A stretch of DNA of 64,000 nt, taken from contig CM044877.1 of assembly GCA_024500155.1 (NCBI GenBank), positions 21,346,001-21,410,000 on the forward strand, in the 5' to 3' direction. The notes beneath the pieces were generated by a model, which saw only the letters and a list, made by a program, of their open reading frames with translations, did not search any database and had not been told where the DNA came from. The translations under genes and the position numbers were made by a program. Shown piece after piece: positions 21,535 to 34,222 of this stretch. The DNA is from Chenopodium formosanum (Eukaryota; Streptophyta; Magnoliopsida; Caryophyllales; Amaranthaceae). Position 1 is the first letter of the stretch. Each line of letters opens with the position of its first letter.

Positions 21535-22690
21535 ATTCTTTCCGCCAGAGATATTTCAGCAGCGGCAGAGCTCGAAGCCTCTCAGAAAGGTGATTTTGAC
21601 CTCATACAACAATTTTGGGTTCCTTGGTACGCCAGTTAGCCCCTATAAGCAATTTGACATGATTAAGTAGTCAGTTTGATTACAATTGCAATAAGTGATC
21701 GACCTGATGAAAGATCGTCTCACTTAGCTTAAAGGGCCTAATCACGGAGACACCGACATACTGGTTTTAGCGGAATAAAGTTCAGGCGAGCTTTAGAGAT
21801 CGACAAACGTTGGTCTTCGGAAATTTTTTCTTCAAGACATTATTGCAACAAACGTTCAAGTACTGAAGCTCTATTGTTTAGAGATGCGTGAACATTTCCA
21901 TCAAGCTCTTTTGCTCCAGAGACGCGTGGGCATATCATTCAAAAGCTCTTTTGTTCATAGACACGTGGACAATCCTTTTCAAGCTCTTTTGTTCAGAGAC
22001 GCGTGGACATTTCCTACAAGCTCTTTTGCTCAGAGACGCGTGGGCATCCTATTATCAAGCTCTTTGTTCAGAGACGTGTGAACATATCAAAAAGAAGCTC
22101 TTTATTCAGAGACGCGTGAACATATAAAAAAAAAAGCTCTTGTTCAGAGACGCGTGAACATATCAAAAAGAAGCTCTTTGTTCAGAGACGAGTAAACATC
22201 GAAACAGCAAGGTGGCGTTCCCTAGATTATGGAGAGTTGTCAAAAACAACTGAGGATTGTTTCAAGAGAAGCAATCTTCGATAGTATTCCCTTGGACGTG
22301 GAATGTTATCAATGCGGATGAGGATTGTTTCAAGAGAAATAATCTTCGATGATGTTCCCTAGGATGTGGAATATTATCATTACGGAGAGGATAGTTTCAG
22401 GCGAAGCAATCTTCTAATTTGGAAGCAGTTACAAGCGTAGCAGTTTTCAAGCGGGATGGCATTCTCTAACTTGCAGGAGGTCACCAAAACAAATCGGTTA
22501 CTTTCAGAGACGTGTGCTCGACGGTGCAAGATACGCGTTTCTTAACTCTTTTATCTGTTTAACTAACGCTAGTTTGCAGGTATCGGCGTTACAAGAGTGA
22601 TTTAGGATCGCATAACGTTCTAAATCATTCTCCGTCCCTATGGATACTTTGACTTTTGTTTTCGAAACATGCGTTTCTCCAAACTCAGTC
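21535..22690 (+). repeat. Tat element 3'UTR with a roughly 45-bp minisatellite
   Basis: The start matches 13570-13770. From 21882 to about 22200, roughly eight units repeat the frame AGAGACGCGTGRACAT, a short variable piece, then AAGCTCTTTTGTTC. Variation is mostly in the A/T-rich middle. From 22205 to 22480 longer units around TTTCAAGAGAAGCAATCTTC follow, like those at 13965-14215. Both elements carry arrays at the same place but the 45-bp unit is seen only here. Confidence 0.75.
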
Positions 22691-22702
22691 AAAGTGGGGG
22701 CT
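22691..22702 (+). promoter_or_regulatory. Polypurine tract before LTR C
   Basis: AAAGTGGGGGCT stands two bases before TGTAGACACCC, identical to the tract at 14426. Confidence 0.85.
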
Positions 22703-22704
22703 TC

Positions 22705-24858
22705 TGTAGACACCCATTTGTGTCTCCCCAAAACCAAACCCAGTGATGAATACCTTTCACGTCGAACCATAATCGAATGAGGTGAAAGTGTGAAAATTCT
22801 AGTGTTGCGGTTAGTTTTTGTTAAAATTATTTCTTTCTGTTTTCGAAAACCCACTCTATTTTATGAAAACGTCCATTCCAGTTTAGTTTGGTCCATGATA
22901 AGGGTCCAATAATTGTGTAGTTGTATGGGGCTTGAAAAGACCTTTCCAACGATATATTATAAGCCCAATTCCGATGGATAATGAGGAAGTTATGGCCAAA
23001 ATACTAAACTGGGCCCTAACCGGATTTTGCCTACGACCCAATGATCATGAGGAGGGTCCAAAGGTTTAATTCTATTCCTAAACTAATTAGGATTGATTAG
23101 AATCTTCTATAAGTTTCTAAAATATCTTAATTATCCTTTTTTGAAAAGATAAGATTAAGGAATTTGATTTAAATATAAACTTTCCTTTTTTATAAAACTT
23201 TCATTTTTTAAAATCCTAATTCTATTCGGATTTAAACATGTTCAAAGACAGTCAGATATTATTTTCGTGACTCATATTTTTTATCCAAATTTTATATGGT
23301 TGGATATATCTTGAAATTATCTTTCCAATGATATATTATAATAATAATTCCGAGCTATAACGGAAAAGATATGAATAAGATATCAAACTCTATCCAAAAC
23401 TGACACCGTCTCACTATTTCGTTCATATCTTTTATTCTACAACATATTTTAATCTGATTCTAATTGGGTTAGAAAGTAGACTTCAAGATCTTTCCAACGA
23501 CATCTTATTCATCTTATTTCAATTCCTGGATCAAAAGATATGATAAAAACAAAATCTGCAAAAACTGTTGTCTACGAGTTTTATTTCGATTCGAATTTGG
23601 ATTCTTTTCTTAATTCTTCAACCCTCTTTTTTCCTATAAATAGAGGTCATATCTCCCCTTTTTCAATCACCAACTCTCATCAAGATTTTCTTGATTATTC
23701 TCTCTCTCTCTCTTTTTCTAAACTAGCCTTTTCTCAAATACAAAATTCCGCATTCATTAGATCTAGAAACACTTAGCCATATTCGAAATCGCCTTCGCCC
23801 TAGACGTGAAAGGTTTTAATTTCTGAGGGTTTGGTCCCAAATCTCTCTTTCAATTGCTTTGTTTATTATTTTCCTTGAAGTTACTAACATGTGTATTTTG
23901 TTATTAGAAAGAGGTACGAGGCATCAAAGTAAGTACTTTAATTGATTAATTGATATTATGATGTAGATATCATGTTTAAATTGCTATTATGATATTCCTA
24001 GTATCATGTCTAGGTTATTTTTAATATATTAAATATGATTGTTACGATGTCTTATATGTTCTTCCTAATATTTATTTATGTTAGTATCATGTTAGGGTTA
24101 AAGATTTGATTTTTATTGCTTAGTGACATGCTAGGGTTTGTTATTAATCTTGTTAGTATCATGTCTAGGATCTTGCTATTTTTATTATGCTTTAATATTA
24201 ACATGAACATGATAATTATTATAATTTATGGTTATTATTATTTTGATGATAATTATTTTAATTTATGATGATATTATTATTATTATAATTATTATTCATG
24301 ATATTGATTATTTATTGTGTTGCTTGATTATTATTTTTTATTATTTATTGTTTGATCACACCTTTTATTGCATGTTTAAAGGGAATTTTTACTTGTAACC
24401 ACGCTTAATAAGATAATTAATAATCTTGTTTAGGCTTAATTGTGATTATAATTCAAGTGATCGCCAATAATAGTTTATTTGTGCATTAATATTCAACCAA
24501 CATAGATTAAACAGGTTTAGGGTTAATCCTATTGATTGTATGTTAGTCAGAAAACGCACATGAATACGAGCAGAATAAAGTAGAGGCTTATTATTAGGGC
24601 AGGTTCAATCTCTTTTAGGTTGGATTTGTACCATCATCCCCGAACCCTTATTTAGTTCATGACCTTATGGAGTTGACGATCTCTTGGATCGTTAAGGGGT
24701 GTAACCTTCATCCTATGAACAGTTTACAAGTTCCTAAAAAACTTGTTGGCGACTCTTTTGCTCTATCTTCTTCCCTTTTGGACGCCACCGTACTTTAGTG
24801 TATGATCACAGTGGGATTCAAGCTAGTGGGATTTTAAAGGCTTGAATTATTCCTTACA
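22705..24858 (+). mobile_element. Tat-type gypsy 3' LTR (copy C)
   Basis: It runs TGTAGACACCCATTTG to TTCCTTACA, 2154 bp, with a TATA box at 23635. It lacks the strong GC palindrome block of its relatives and instead carries an AT-rich stretch (about 23220-23580) that is shared in part with LTR H. It abuts MULE coding sequence on the right, so the element had inserted into a DNA transposon. Confidence 0.9.
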
Positions 24859-24864
24859 AGTATA

Positions 24865-27800
24865 TAAACTTATTCTTTTGACATGCACCTGTAGCTAGAC
24901 CAAGTAGGTTTTTAAAGTGAGGATTCTTACACTTGGTGTTGAAATTTGAGGCTAGATGATGAATAAAAAACATATGATGAGCATGTGGATGTTCCCATCC
25001 ACTTCCCTCCGTGGTCAATGTTTTCAATACCAAGGCATGCCTATCGGATATGACACAAATGCCCTTCCTTTTAGTTACTTATTGTCGTATGCATAACATG
25101 AACCATTCCCATGCATCACCTGTCTCTCCTTCAACAATGGCAAAAGCAAGAGGAAACAATTGGAAAGTTGCATCTGTGGCCTTGGCAATGTGAAGTGTCC
25201 CCTTGTACTTTCATAAAGATGGGTGCCAGCAATTGTAATAAGTGGTCGACAATGGTTGAAGCCATTAATAGATGGTTTAAAAGCCTAAAACACTCTCTGG
25301 AAAACACGAGTAAAAGGATCTAATGTCGGTGTCGTACACCAATGAACCATAGTTCCCTCATTTGACTCTCTTAAGGCTTGCATAAATTTGGGCAACTCTT
25401 CATATGATTTATCCTAATGCCCAAAATGGTAGTCATTGCCTTGTGCTTGGCTAACCAAGCCCACTTGTATGTAATGGTATATGAAAATCGATCTTTGATA
25501 ACTTGTACTATAGCACAAACTTTAAGGGAGGGATCAGCTCATATAAAATAAAGTATAACACCACACACAAATTCAGAAGACAAGGGGGGATGGTCAATCT
25601 TATTAATTTCACCTACACACGTGGTTGCACGAGGTCCTTCGTACTTCACAATTTTAAATGTCGGAAGTGATGGCAACTTAATTGCGCGTAACCTCCAAGG
25701 AAAGTTGCATTTCTCCTTTCTTATGCACTCAACAACATACTTTTCTAGTTGCACTTCCTTGACTCAAATTGTTTAGTTTTTGGTTATAGAATATAGTTTG
25801 ACAGCCTCTTTTAATTGCTGCAAATTATCAAACTCTTAACCAACTTTAAACTCACCATGAAGAGAATATTTGTTGTTTCCAGACCAAGTTCTCCATGAAT
25901 CAAGCACATTTGGATCCACCTCTGGAACATTATTAAAATATTGTGATGGTGCACTTGCCTTAATAAGAATATCATGAGCTTTTCTCACGTCATCATCTTC
26001 AACCTCATTACTATCTCCCTAAAAATCATCACCCAATATATCTAGCTCTGGGTTTAATGAGTTATAATCACCAAACAAGGCATTACCTATATTAGGTGAG
26101 GGGGTTGAACAAGTCACATCCAACAAATGATCAACAATGTAATGATCGTGTAGGGAATATTTCAAGCATCCCACATTTGAGCCCTACTGTGATCATACAC
26201 TTAAGTATATATGGTGGCGTCCAAAGAGAAGGAAGCTAGAGTAAAAAAGTCGCCAATAAGTTTAAGGAACTTGTAAGCCATTCACAGGGTGAAGGTTACA
26301 CTCCTTCATGATCCATGAGATCGCTAACTCCATAGTGGTCTGGAACCATGACTGGATATTCGGGGATGAAGGTACAAATCCAACCTAGAAGAGATTAAAC
26401 CTGCCTTAAAAATAGGTCTCTACTTTATTTTTCTCATATTCATGTGCGCTTTCTGACTAACATACAATCAATATATTAACCCTAAACCTGTTTAATCTAT
26501 GTTAGTTGAATATTAATGTACAAACAAATCTATTATTGGCGATCACTTGAATTATAATTATATTAGCCTAAACAAGATTATTAATTATCTTATTAAGCGT
26601 GGTTACAAATACAAATTTCCTTTAAACATGCATAAAAGGTGTGATCAAGCAACAACAATAATATAATATCAAGCAACTTGACATCAACAATCATCATCAT
26701 CATCATCATCATTATAATATTCTCAATCTCAAAGCATAATAATGTTAGCAAGATCCTAGGCATGATACTAACAAGATTAATAACAAATCCTAGCATGTCT
26801 CTAAACATTAAAAATCAAATCTTTAGCCCTAACATGATACTAACATGATAGAAGAAATAGGAAGTAATCTAAGCATGATACTAGAAAGCAATATATAACA
26901 AAATACACACGTTAGTAACTTTGAGGAAAATAATAAATAATAAATCTAATCAAAGAATTGAAATAGGATTTGGGACCAAACTCTCAGAAATTGTCAACCT
27001 TTCACGTATAGGGCGAAAATAACTTCAATCTTGTCTAGGTGTGTCTAGAAATTTTGAATGCAGTATGATGTATTTTGGAACGGGCTAGGCTTAGAAAAAG
27101 AATAGAGAGAGAATAAGCTTTAGCTTAGAGAGAGAAGAGAGATGATTGGTGATTGTGAGTGAATAAACACGGGGAAATACGACCCCTATTTATAAGAAAA
27201 TAGTTCGGAATTGATCAAAACAAATCAGAATTTGGATCAGAATAAAACTGCTCTATGTCGCGAGTGACAGAGTTTGTCGCCTTGCGACACGAATCACGCA
27301 TGGCGACAAGCCCTGTCGTTTTGCTATAATTAAAAGATAAAACGCGCTTTTAGTATGGAATATAATTAAGCAATTAAAACTCCGTTTTATCAATTTTAAA
27401 TCAGATTTTATCATAATAAAACACTTGTTTCACTTCAAACCAAATTCATTATTTTTCTAAAAGATTAATTATCAATCCTAATGTTATTAGAACTCAAAAT
27501 AACCTTCTAGACTATTCTAGAAGACTATAATTAATCCTAATAAATTTAAGAATAATAATATTTAATGGGCCCTCCACTAGATCATTGGCCCATAAAACCA
27601 TTTCAGACCCAAATTAGTATTTGGACCATAAATTCCTCATTATTCATCGGAATTTGGCTTATAATATATCATTGGAAAGCTCTTTACGAACCTGAACCAA
27701 CTACACAATTAATGGACCCTTATCATGGACCATACTAAATTGGAGTGGCTATTTTTATAAAATAGAGTTCTTTTCGAAAGCAGAAAGAGATATTTTTATT

Positions 27801-28200
27801 AAAACTTACACATCATAAGACTTTTCACACTCTCACCTCGTTCAATAATCAAATGACGTGAAAAGTATTCATCACTGGGTTTGGTTTTGTGGAGACACAT
27901 TTGGGTGTCTACAGATCGTCTGTAAGCATTCTTGTAAAAGATCCCCTCCCTTCATTAGAGTTCATACCCAACAAAGAATGAATTGAAGGAAAAGAACATG
28001 TGTTGTCCAACACACTTGCTTGCTTGGGAACCATTCTAGATACAATTGCATATTAGACATTGAATTTTGCCTCACAGCAACCCGCATATTTCTTAATGAG
28101 CTATCAGCTTTCAATTCAACAACTACATATGAATTATGTATAGGATACCTCATTCTCATCTTCAAATCACAATATCAAGAATCACTCCCCACAACTTCAT
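24865..28200 (-). pseudogene. MuDR-like (MULE) transposase, decayed, split by a solo LTR
   Basis: Reading right to left, an N-terminal piece (28165-27962) has MRMRYPIHNSYVVVELKAD. After the solo LTR (26149-27913) come VPEVDPNVLDSWRTWSG, then the MuDR DNA-binding region WRLRAIKLPSLPTFKIVKYE and IDHPPLSSEFVCGVI. The transposase core follows: PLITIAGTHLYES, IVEGETGDAWEWFMLCIRQ, KRKGICVISDRHA and PHAHHMFFIHHLASNFNTK. The first catalytic Asp (normally PLITIDGTHL) is Ala here. Several stops and frameshifts are present. The C-terminus is cut off at LTR C. It is clearly a transposase relic with no host function implied. Confidence 0.85.
26149..27913 (-). mobile_element. Solo Tat LTR (copy E), TSD GATCG
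   Basis: It runs on the plus strand from TGTAGGGAATATTTC to GGGTGTCTACA, with GATCG at 26144-26148 and 27914-27918. The palindromic block (27245-27335) contains GTCGCCTTGCGAC and GCGACAAGCCCTGTCG. It has no internal region, so it is a product of LTR-LTR recombination. It interrupts the MULE. Confidence 0.9.
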
Positions 28201-28643
28201 AAATATTACTCAAAACCTCTGAGAAATTCATAGAAATACTGATAAATAAAAATCTATTCTGCCAGCCTAAATATGATACTTCACCTTCTTTTTCTACCAG
28301 TTCCACGCCCATATAACAGAGAGTGGGGGAAATTTGACAACTCCGTATTATGATAAAGAATTCCAGCATAAAAGTTACACAACACCAAAATATCAAATCT
28401 AAACCATTTAAAATAATTAAATAATAGATACATTATTACTGCAAGCAATGATATTCTTTGGAGAAGACATATTATTAGAACAGAGATAAACAACAATTCA
28501 CCACTACAATACATCAAGCATTCAATTAAACTCTCAAAATTAAATACACAATTTAGGAACTACATACCTATCTATATTATAATTGTAGAGTCGTTATAAT
28601 GAGAGCCCTCCAAATCACCAATGCTCAACTCTCATGCATTTGA

Positions 28644-28645
<2 letters not shown>

Positions 28646-28698
<53 letters not shown>
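28646..28698. repeat. (TA)n microsatellite
   Basis: An uninterrupted TA dinucleotide tract of about 26 units. Confidence 0.95.
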
Positions 28699-28703
<5 letters not shown>

Positions 28704-29239
28704 CTACCAATCACACTATTTTATTTTTAATATTTTTTAAGCATTTTTAAAAAAAAAAAAAAAAAAAAATCAATAACTATCCATTCACTATTTCTTTTTT
28801 TGCTTTTGTTTTTGTTTTGTTTTTTTTTTTTAATGAGACTACAACTAACATTTCACTTTATGAGTATAACATATGACATGCATTAAGACGAGTATATTGT
28901 TCCTTATTAACAATTCATTATATTACTCAAGATCTCGAACATTTCACTTTTTTTTAAACACTACGTACCAATATTTCACTTTGTTTTACGAGTATTTTTT
29001 TTGGCACATAGTATAATATATGTCATGCATTAGCACGAGTATACAGTTCCTCTATCAACATTTCACTACAGTACTCTAAATCCTCAACCCTTCAATTATA
29101 TGCTTTTCTTTAGGGACTACCCTCCAAACATTTTCCACTTCTTTAATCATCAAAAACAAAAAAAAATGTACAACACGTTTTTGTGCAATTGGCCTCAGCG
29201 AATAATTACTTGCAACAGAACAAAGTATGTAACTCCTAG

Positions 29240-29400
29240 AGCAAGACACTAACCCATATGGCACTAACTGAGTAACACAAGTGTTAAAGGACCAACTCAA
29301 CCAAAAGAGATTCGAACCCGTGACATTTGTGGCATGTGGCTCCGATACCATTTTAAAGAACCAACTCAACCAAAAACTTAAGTTGATAGTTGAGGCACAA
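29240..29400 (-). repeat. SINE-like or retroelement-end fragment with tRNA-type boxes
   Basis: The minus strand reads TGGTATCGGAGCCACATG and, downstream, GTCACGGGTTCGAATCTC, close to polymerase III A and B boxes. The flanking phrase ACCAACTCAACCAAAA occurs on both sides (29291, 29362). It could be a SINE or a fragment carrying a tRNA-Met-type primer site. Confidence 0.4.
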
Positions 29401-29789
29401 GAATATGATTTATACTCTATTAACGAGTAACCCCTATAAGGCTATAACAATGAACAGGTAACCTCTATAACTTTGAAAAAGTAAACCCTGTAATAGCTTT
29501 GTGTGGCCACTGACCTAAAAGAGTAAGACCCTATTTTTTTAGCTTCTAAGCAAAGCATAGAATATCATATTTCAGCATAGCATATCAGGTGTCAGCACAT
29601 TACTAATACAATTATTATTAATACTCAGTACAACAGAGTTAATTAGGGTTCAACAGAACCGATCAGTCCAAAATCGACCATTACAGCTCAAGTCTAAATT
29701 ACAACATCAAAATCAACTTCCCACATTTTAAATATATTTTCTCTTATATATCCCGTGCATATTGCACGGGTACACTCTAGTATAATTTC

Positions 29790-30358
29790 ACACCTAGTTT
29801 CAATTTAAGTATGAATCAAACCACAATTATCGTGATAAATAATTTTATAAAGACGAAAGAAAAATTAGGGCTAACCTCTTGCAATTAAAGTTAGGAAAAC
29901 ACGATTGTGAATAATTCTTCCTGTCGTGGAGTGCAAGATCGGTGGTGACAAGTCGGTGGTCGCCGGAGGTCATCAAACGCCGTAGAGGAGAGGTACGTGG
30001 TGGTCGTTTGCGATGAATGATCGTTGCTCTGTTTTACTTTTGAGTGGGGGAGGGGGGTTTAGAGTAGTATTTTAATCGATATACTGAAGTGGGAAAGAAG
30101 AATGGTTAAGTATATTTTAATTAGAACTGCTACCATTGACAGCGATTTGAGTTGTAAAACCGCAATCATCATTAGCAGTTTTAATGTTTTTTTTTAAAAA
30201 AAAAAAGATACCCGATCCTACATGGATCGTAACGTGGGAATTAGTTTTAAAACTGACGCAATTAGGGAATAAGTTTATAATTAAGCAATTTCTAGGGAAA
30301 TCATTCAAAAAAATTGAACTTACGAAGCACTCAATTCATTCCCACTATTAGTATGTAA
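29790..30358. other. Intergenic stretch without a recognised gene
   Basis: A short GC-richer patch (29930-30030) with GGTGGTGACAAGTCGGTGG looks like leader or exon sequence of some gene, but I cannot identify it. Confidence 0.4.
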
Positions 30359-31091
30359 TCTTCTATACTAATATATTAAAATGCGTTCCTAAAAACGTTT
30401 ATGTGTCACGTAGGCTCCTCATTGCGACACGTCATAAATTCAATTCCTCATCAATATGCCATGTGTAGGGAATATTTCAAGCATCCCAAACTTAAGCCCC
30501 AATGTGGTCATACACTTAAGCATGGTGGCGTCTAAGGAAAGGAAGCTAGGAACAAGTTTTAGGAACTTGTAAATCGTTCACAGGGTGAAGGTTACACCCG
30601 TTCACAATCCATGAGATCGCTAACTCCATAGTGGTCTGGAACCATGACTGGATATTCAGGGATGAAGGTACAAATCCAACCTAAAAGAGATTAAACTTGC
30701 CCTAATAATAGGCCTCTACTTTATTCTTCTCGTATTCATGTGCGTTTTCTGACTAACATACAATAAATAGATTAACCCTAAACCTGTTTAATCTATGTTG
30801 GTTGAATATTAATGCACAAACAAGTCTATTATTGGCAATCATTTGAATTATAATCATATTAACCTAAACAAGATTATTAATTATCTTATTAAGCATGATT
30901 ACAAGTACAAATTCCCTTTAAACATGCATAAAAGGTGTGATCAAGCAATAATAATAAATAATATCAAGCAACAGTAATATAATAATCATTATCATAATCA
31001 TAATAATAATCTCAATAAAGCATAATAATATTAGAAAGATCCTAGCCATGATACTAACAAGATTAATAGCAAATGATAGCATGTCACTAAG

Positions 31092-32973
31092 TGTAGGGAA
31101 TATATCAAGCATTACCCCTAGCTTGAACCCCACTTTGATCATACACTAAAGTACGGTGGCGTCCAAAGGGAAAGAAAATATAGCAAAAGAGTCGCCAACA
31201 AGTTTTAGGAACTTGTAAACCGTTCACAGGGTTAAGGTTACACCCCTTAACGATCCAAGAGATCGTCAACTATAAAAGGTCTGGAGCCATGACTGGTGTT
31301 CGGGGATGAAGGTACAAATCCAACCTAAAAGAGATTGAATTTGCCCAAATAATAGGTCTCTACTTTATTCTGATCGTATTCATGTGCGCTTTCTGATTAA
31401 CATACAATCAATAGGTTTAACCCTAAACCTGTTTATCTATGTTGGTTGAATATTAATGCACAAATAAATCTATTATTAGCGATCACTTGAATTATAATCA
31501 TATTAAACCTAAATAAGATTATTAATTATCTTATTAAGCGTGATTACAAGTACCAATTCCCTTTAAACATGCATAAAAGGTGTGATCAAGCAATAATAAT
31601 AAAAATCATCAAGCAACATAATAATAATCATAACAATTATAATAATAATCAAAATCATATTAAAGCATTATAATAATAGCAAGATCCTAGGCATGATACT
31701 AACAAAATTAATAACAAACCAGTTAGCATGTCGCTAAACATTAAAAATCAAAGCTAGCCCTAACATGCTACTAACATGATATTAGGAAAGAAAATATAAG
31801 GCATCATACTTTTAATCATACTTGATATTAAATTCTTTACCCTAAACATGATACTAAGAATTTATTGTTGTCACCCTAAACATCAAATTAAGAAAAACAT
31901 TCTAACATGATACTAGGAATCATAATAACAATCTAAGCATGATTTCTACATCATAATATCAATTAAACAATTAAAGCACTTACTTGGATGCCTCGTACCT
32001 CTTTCTAATAACAAAATACACACGTTAGTAACTTCAAGGAAAATAATAAACAAATAATTAAATTAAATAATTGAAATAGAGATTTGAGACCAAACCCTTA
32101 GAAATTAAAACCTTTCACGTCTAAGACGAAGGCAACTTCGAACTTGGCTAGGTGTGTCTAGATCTTGTGAGTGCGGAATTTTGTTTGTAAAATGGCTAGT
32201 TTAGAAAAGAAAGAGAGAGAGAGTAATCAAGAGATTCTTGATGAGAATTGGTGATTCCTAACGGAGTTTTTAAGAGGCTATTCATAGAGAAAATCAGCCA
32301 AAAAGATAGAAAATCAAACCAGAGTTCTGACGTGAAAAAACGGAGTTAGCGCCAGACGCTAATGCTAGCGACAGGCGCTAATGTTGGAGTTAGGCGCTAA
32401 TCAAGTTTTTGACGCGTTTTCTAAAATCAGATAGAATTAAACGTACCGGAGGATTAAATCGTATTTTCTTCAAAAACACTCTTTTATTCTGATTAAAATT
32501 CTAAAAAGTCAACAAAAGCCAATTTATCAATGCTAATTGAATTAGGAATGAAAAGAACCTTCTAGAAGAATATATAAGACTAAAACCTTTCCTAATTGCA
32601 TTAGGAATGATAAATCCATATTAGCCCCCCCCCCCTAGATCATTGGGCCGCATATAAGGTTCAAACCGGGCCCAGTTTAGTAATTTGGTCATAACTTCCT
32701 CAATTTTCATCGGAATTGGGCTTATAATATATCGTTGGAAAGCTCTTTTCAAGCCCATCCAACTACACTACTATTGGACCCATATCATGGACCAACAAAC
32801 TGGATTGGCTGTTTTCTTAAAATAGGTTTTCAAAAATAGAGAGAAAATAAAATAAATTAAAACTATCCGCAGCACTAGACTTTCCTACACTTTCACTTCA
32901 TTCGATTATGATTCGACGTGAAATGTACTCATCACCGGGTTTGGTTTTGGGGAGACACAAATGGGTATCTACA
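31092..32973 (-). mobile_element. Solo Tat LTR (copy G) inside LTR F, TSD CTAAG
   Basis: It is 1882 bp with CTAAG at 31087-31091 and 32974-32978. It is a younger member of the same family that landed in an older copy in the same orientation. Its palindromic block (32344-32405) has TTAGCGCCAGACGCTAA and GTTAGGCGCTAAT units, different from the GTCGC units of copy F. Confidence 0.9.
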
Positions 32974-33709
32974 CTAAGCAATAAAAACCAAAGCTTTATC
33001 CCTAACAAGATACTAACATGATAGAAGGAAAGAATAGGAAGCATCATATATAGAGACATACATGATATTAGAAATCTTAGTTAACCCTAAACATGATACT
33101 AGGAAGCAATAAAACATTCTAACATGATACTAGGAATTAACAAAATAATCTAAGCATGATTTATATACCAAAAGATCAATAAATTAATTAAATTACTTAC
33201 TTCGATACCTCGTATCTCTTTCTTTCATGTCTAGGGCAAAGGCAACTTTGAACTTGGCTAGGTGTGTCTAGAACTAATGTATGTGGAATTTTGTGAGAGG
33301 GAAGGTTCAGAAAAGAATAGAGAGAGGGAAAGCTTCTAGATGTAAGAGAGATAGATGATGGAATAGTGATTGTGAAGGATTAATAACGGAGAGATGCGAC
33401 CCCTATTTATAGAAAAATAGTCCGAAAACGATAGAAAAGAGTTCGAGTCCCATTCGGGATAAAATACCTCCTGTCGCCAACAACAGGAGTTAGTGCCAGA
33501 CGAAAGGCTTAGCGCCATGCAACAGCTGTCAGCGCTAGGCGACAGGTGTCAGCACCAGGCGACAGGTGTTAGCGTCAGGCGACATCCTTGTCGTCTCGCG
33601 CTAAGTCAGAATTAAAATGCGCTTTCCACGCATAATCCCCTTCTTAATATGATTAAGTAGCTTATTTCGCATTGATCAGATTAAAATCATGTTTATGACA
33701 AATCACATA

Positions 33710-34222
33710 CGGGTTTTTCACCATATGCCCCAGATTTTTTTATTTATTCACCATATGCCCCTGTACTTTTTTAAAGTCATCATATACCCTCGAGTCTCAC
33801 AAAAATATACCATACACTCATGATGACTAATGATTGTTAGTTTTGTCAATCATTAAAGTTAATTATGAACCAAAACCACCCTAAATACATTTCCCAACCC
33901 CTGAAACCACCCACATTCCTTTTCTCACCCCCAAACCACCCTAAATTTTCTTTTGTTATCCTCAAAATCAATCATATGGATATGGTTATAGAGTTTTGAA
34001 GTGGTTTCAGGGGCTGAAAAAAGGAGAGGAGTGGTTTTGGGATGAGGGGGAGAGATCTTAAGTGATTTCAAATTATATTTAACCAAATTTCACTCATCTT
34101 ATTTTTATTAGGAGTATATAGTGAATTACTGTAACAATTTAGGGGTATATGGTGAATTTGAAAATTTTCATGGATATATAATGAATAAACAAAAAACTCA
34201 GGGGTATGTGGTAAAAAAATCG
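33710..34222. mobile_element. MULE-type MITE in LTR F
   Basis: The inverted ends match CGRKTTTTTYACCAYATRCCCC and extend inwards imperfectly for tens of bases. The flanks AATCACATA (33701-33709) and AATCATATA (34223-34231) agree at 8 of 9 positions, the 9-bp duplication typical of MULEs. The 513-bp interior folds back on itself through CCCCTGAAACCACYTC and its complement. It has no coding capacity. Confidence 0.75.

Larger units (their letters stand above)
28571..29780 (+). mobile_element. Helitron-like non-autonomous element (candidate)
   Basis: The right end shows the Helitron signature: hairpin CCCGTGCATATTGCACGGG, nine bases, then CTAG followed by T. The candidate left end is TCTATATTATAATTG after an A. 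The interior is AT-rich with a TA microsatellite and no RepHel coding region. The 3' end is well supported and the 5' end less so. Confidence 0.55.

Noticed and set aside
21882..22200. CRISPR-like regular repeats
   Set aside because: The units are degenerate and the between-unit pieces are short, A/T-rich and related to each other. The context is a plant retrotransposon 3'UTR.
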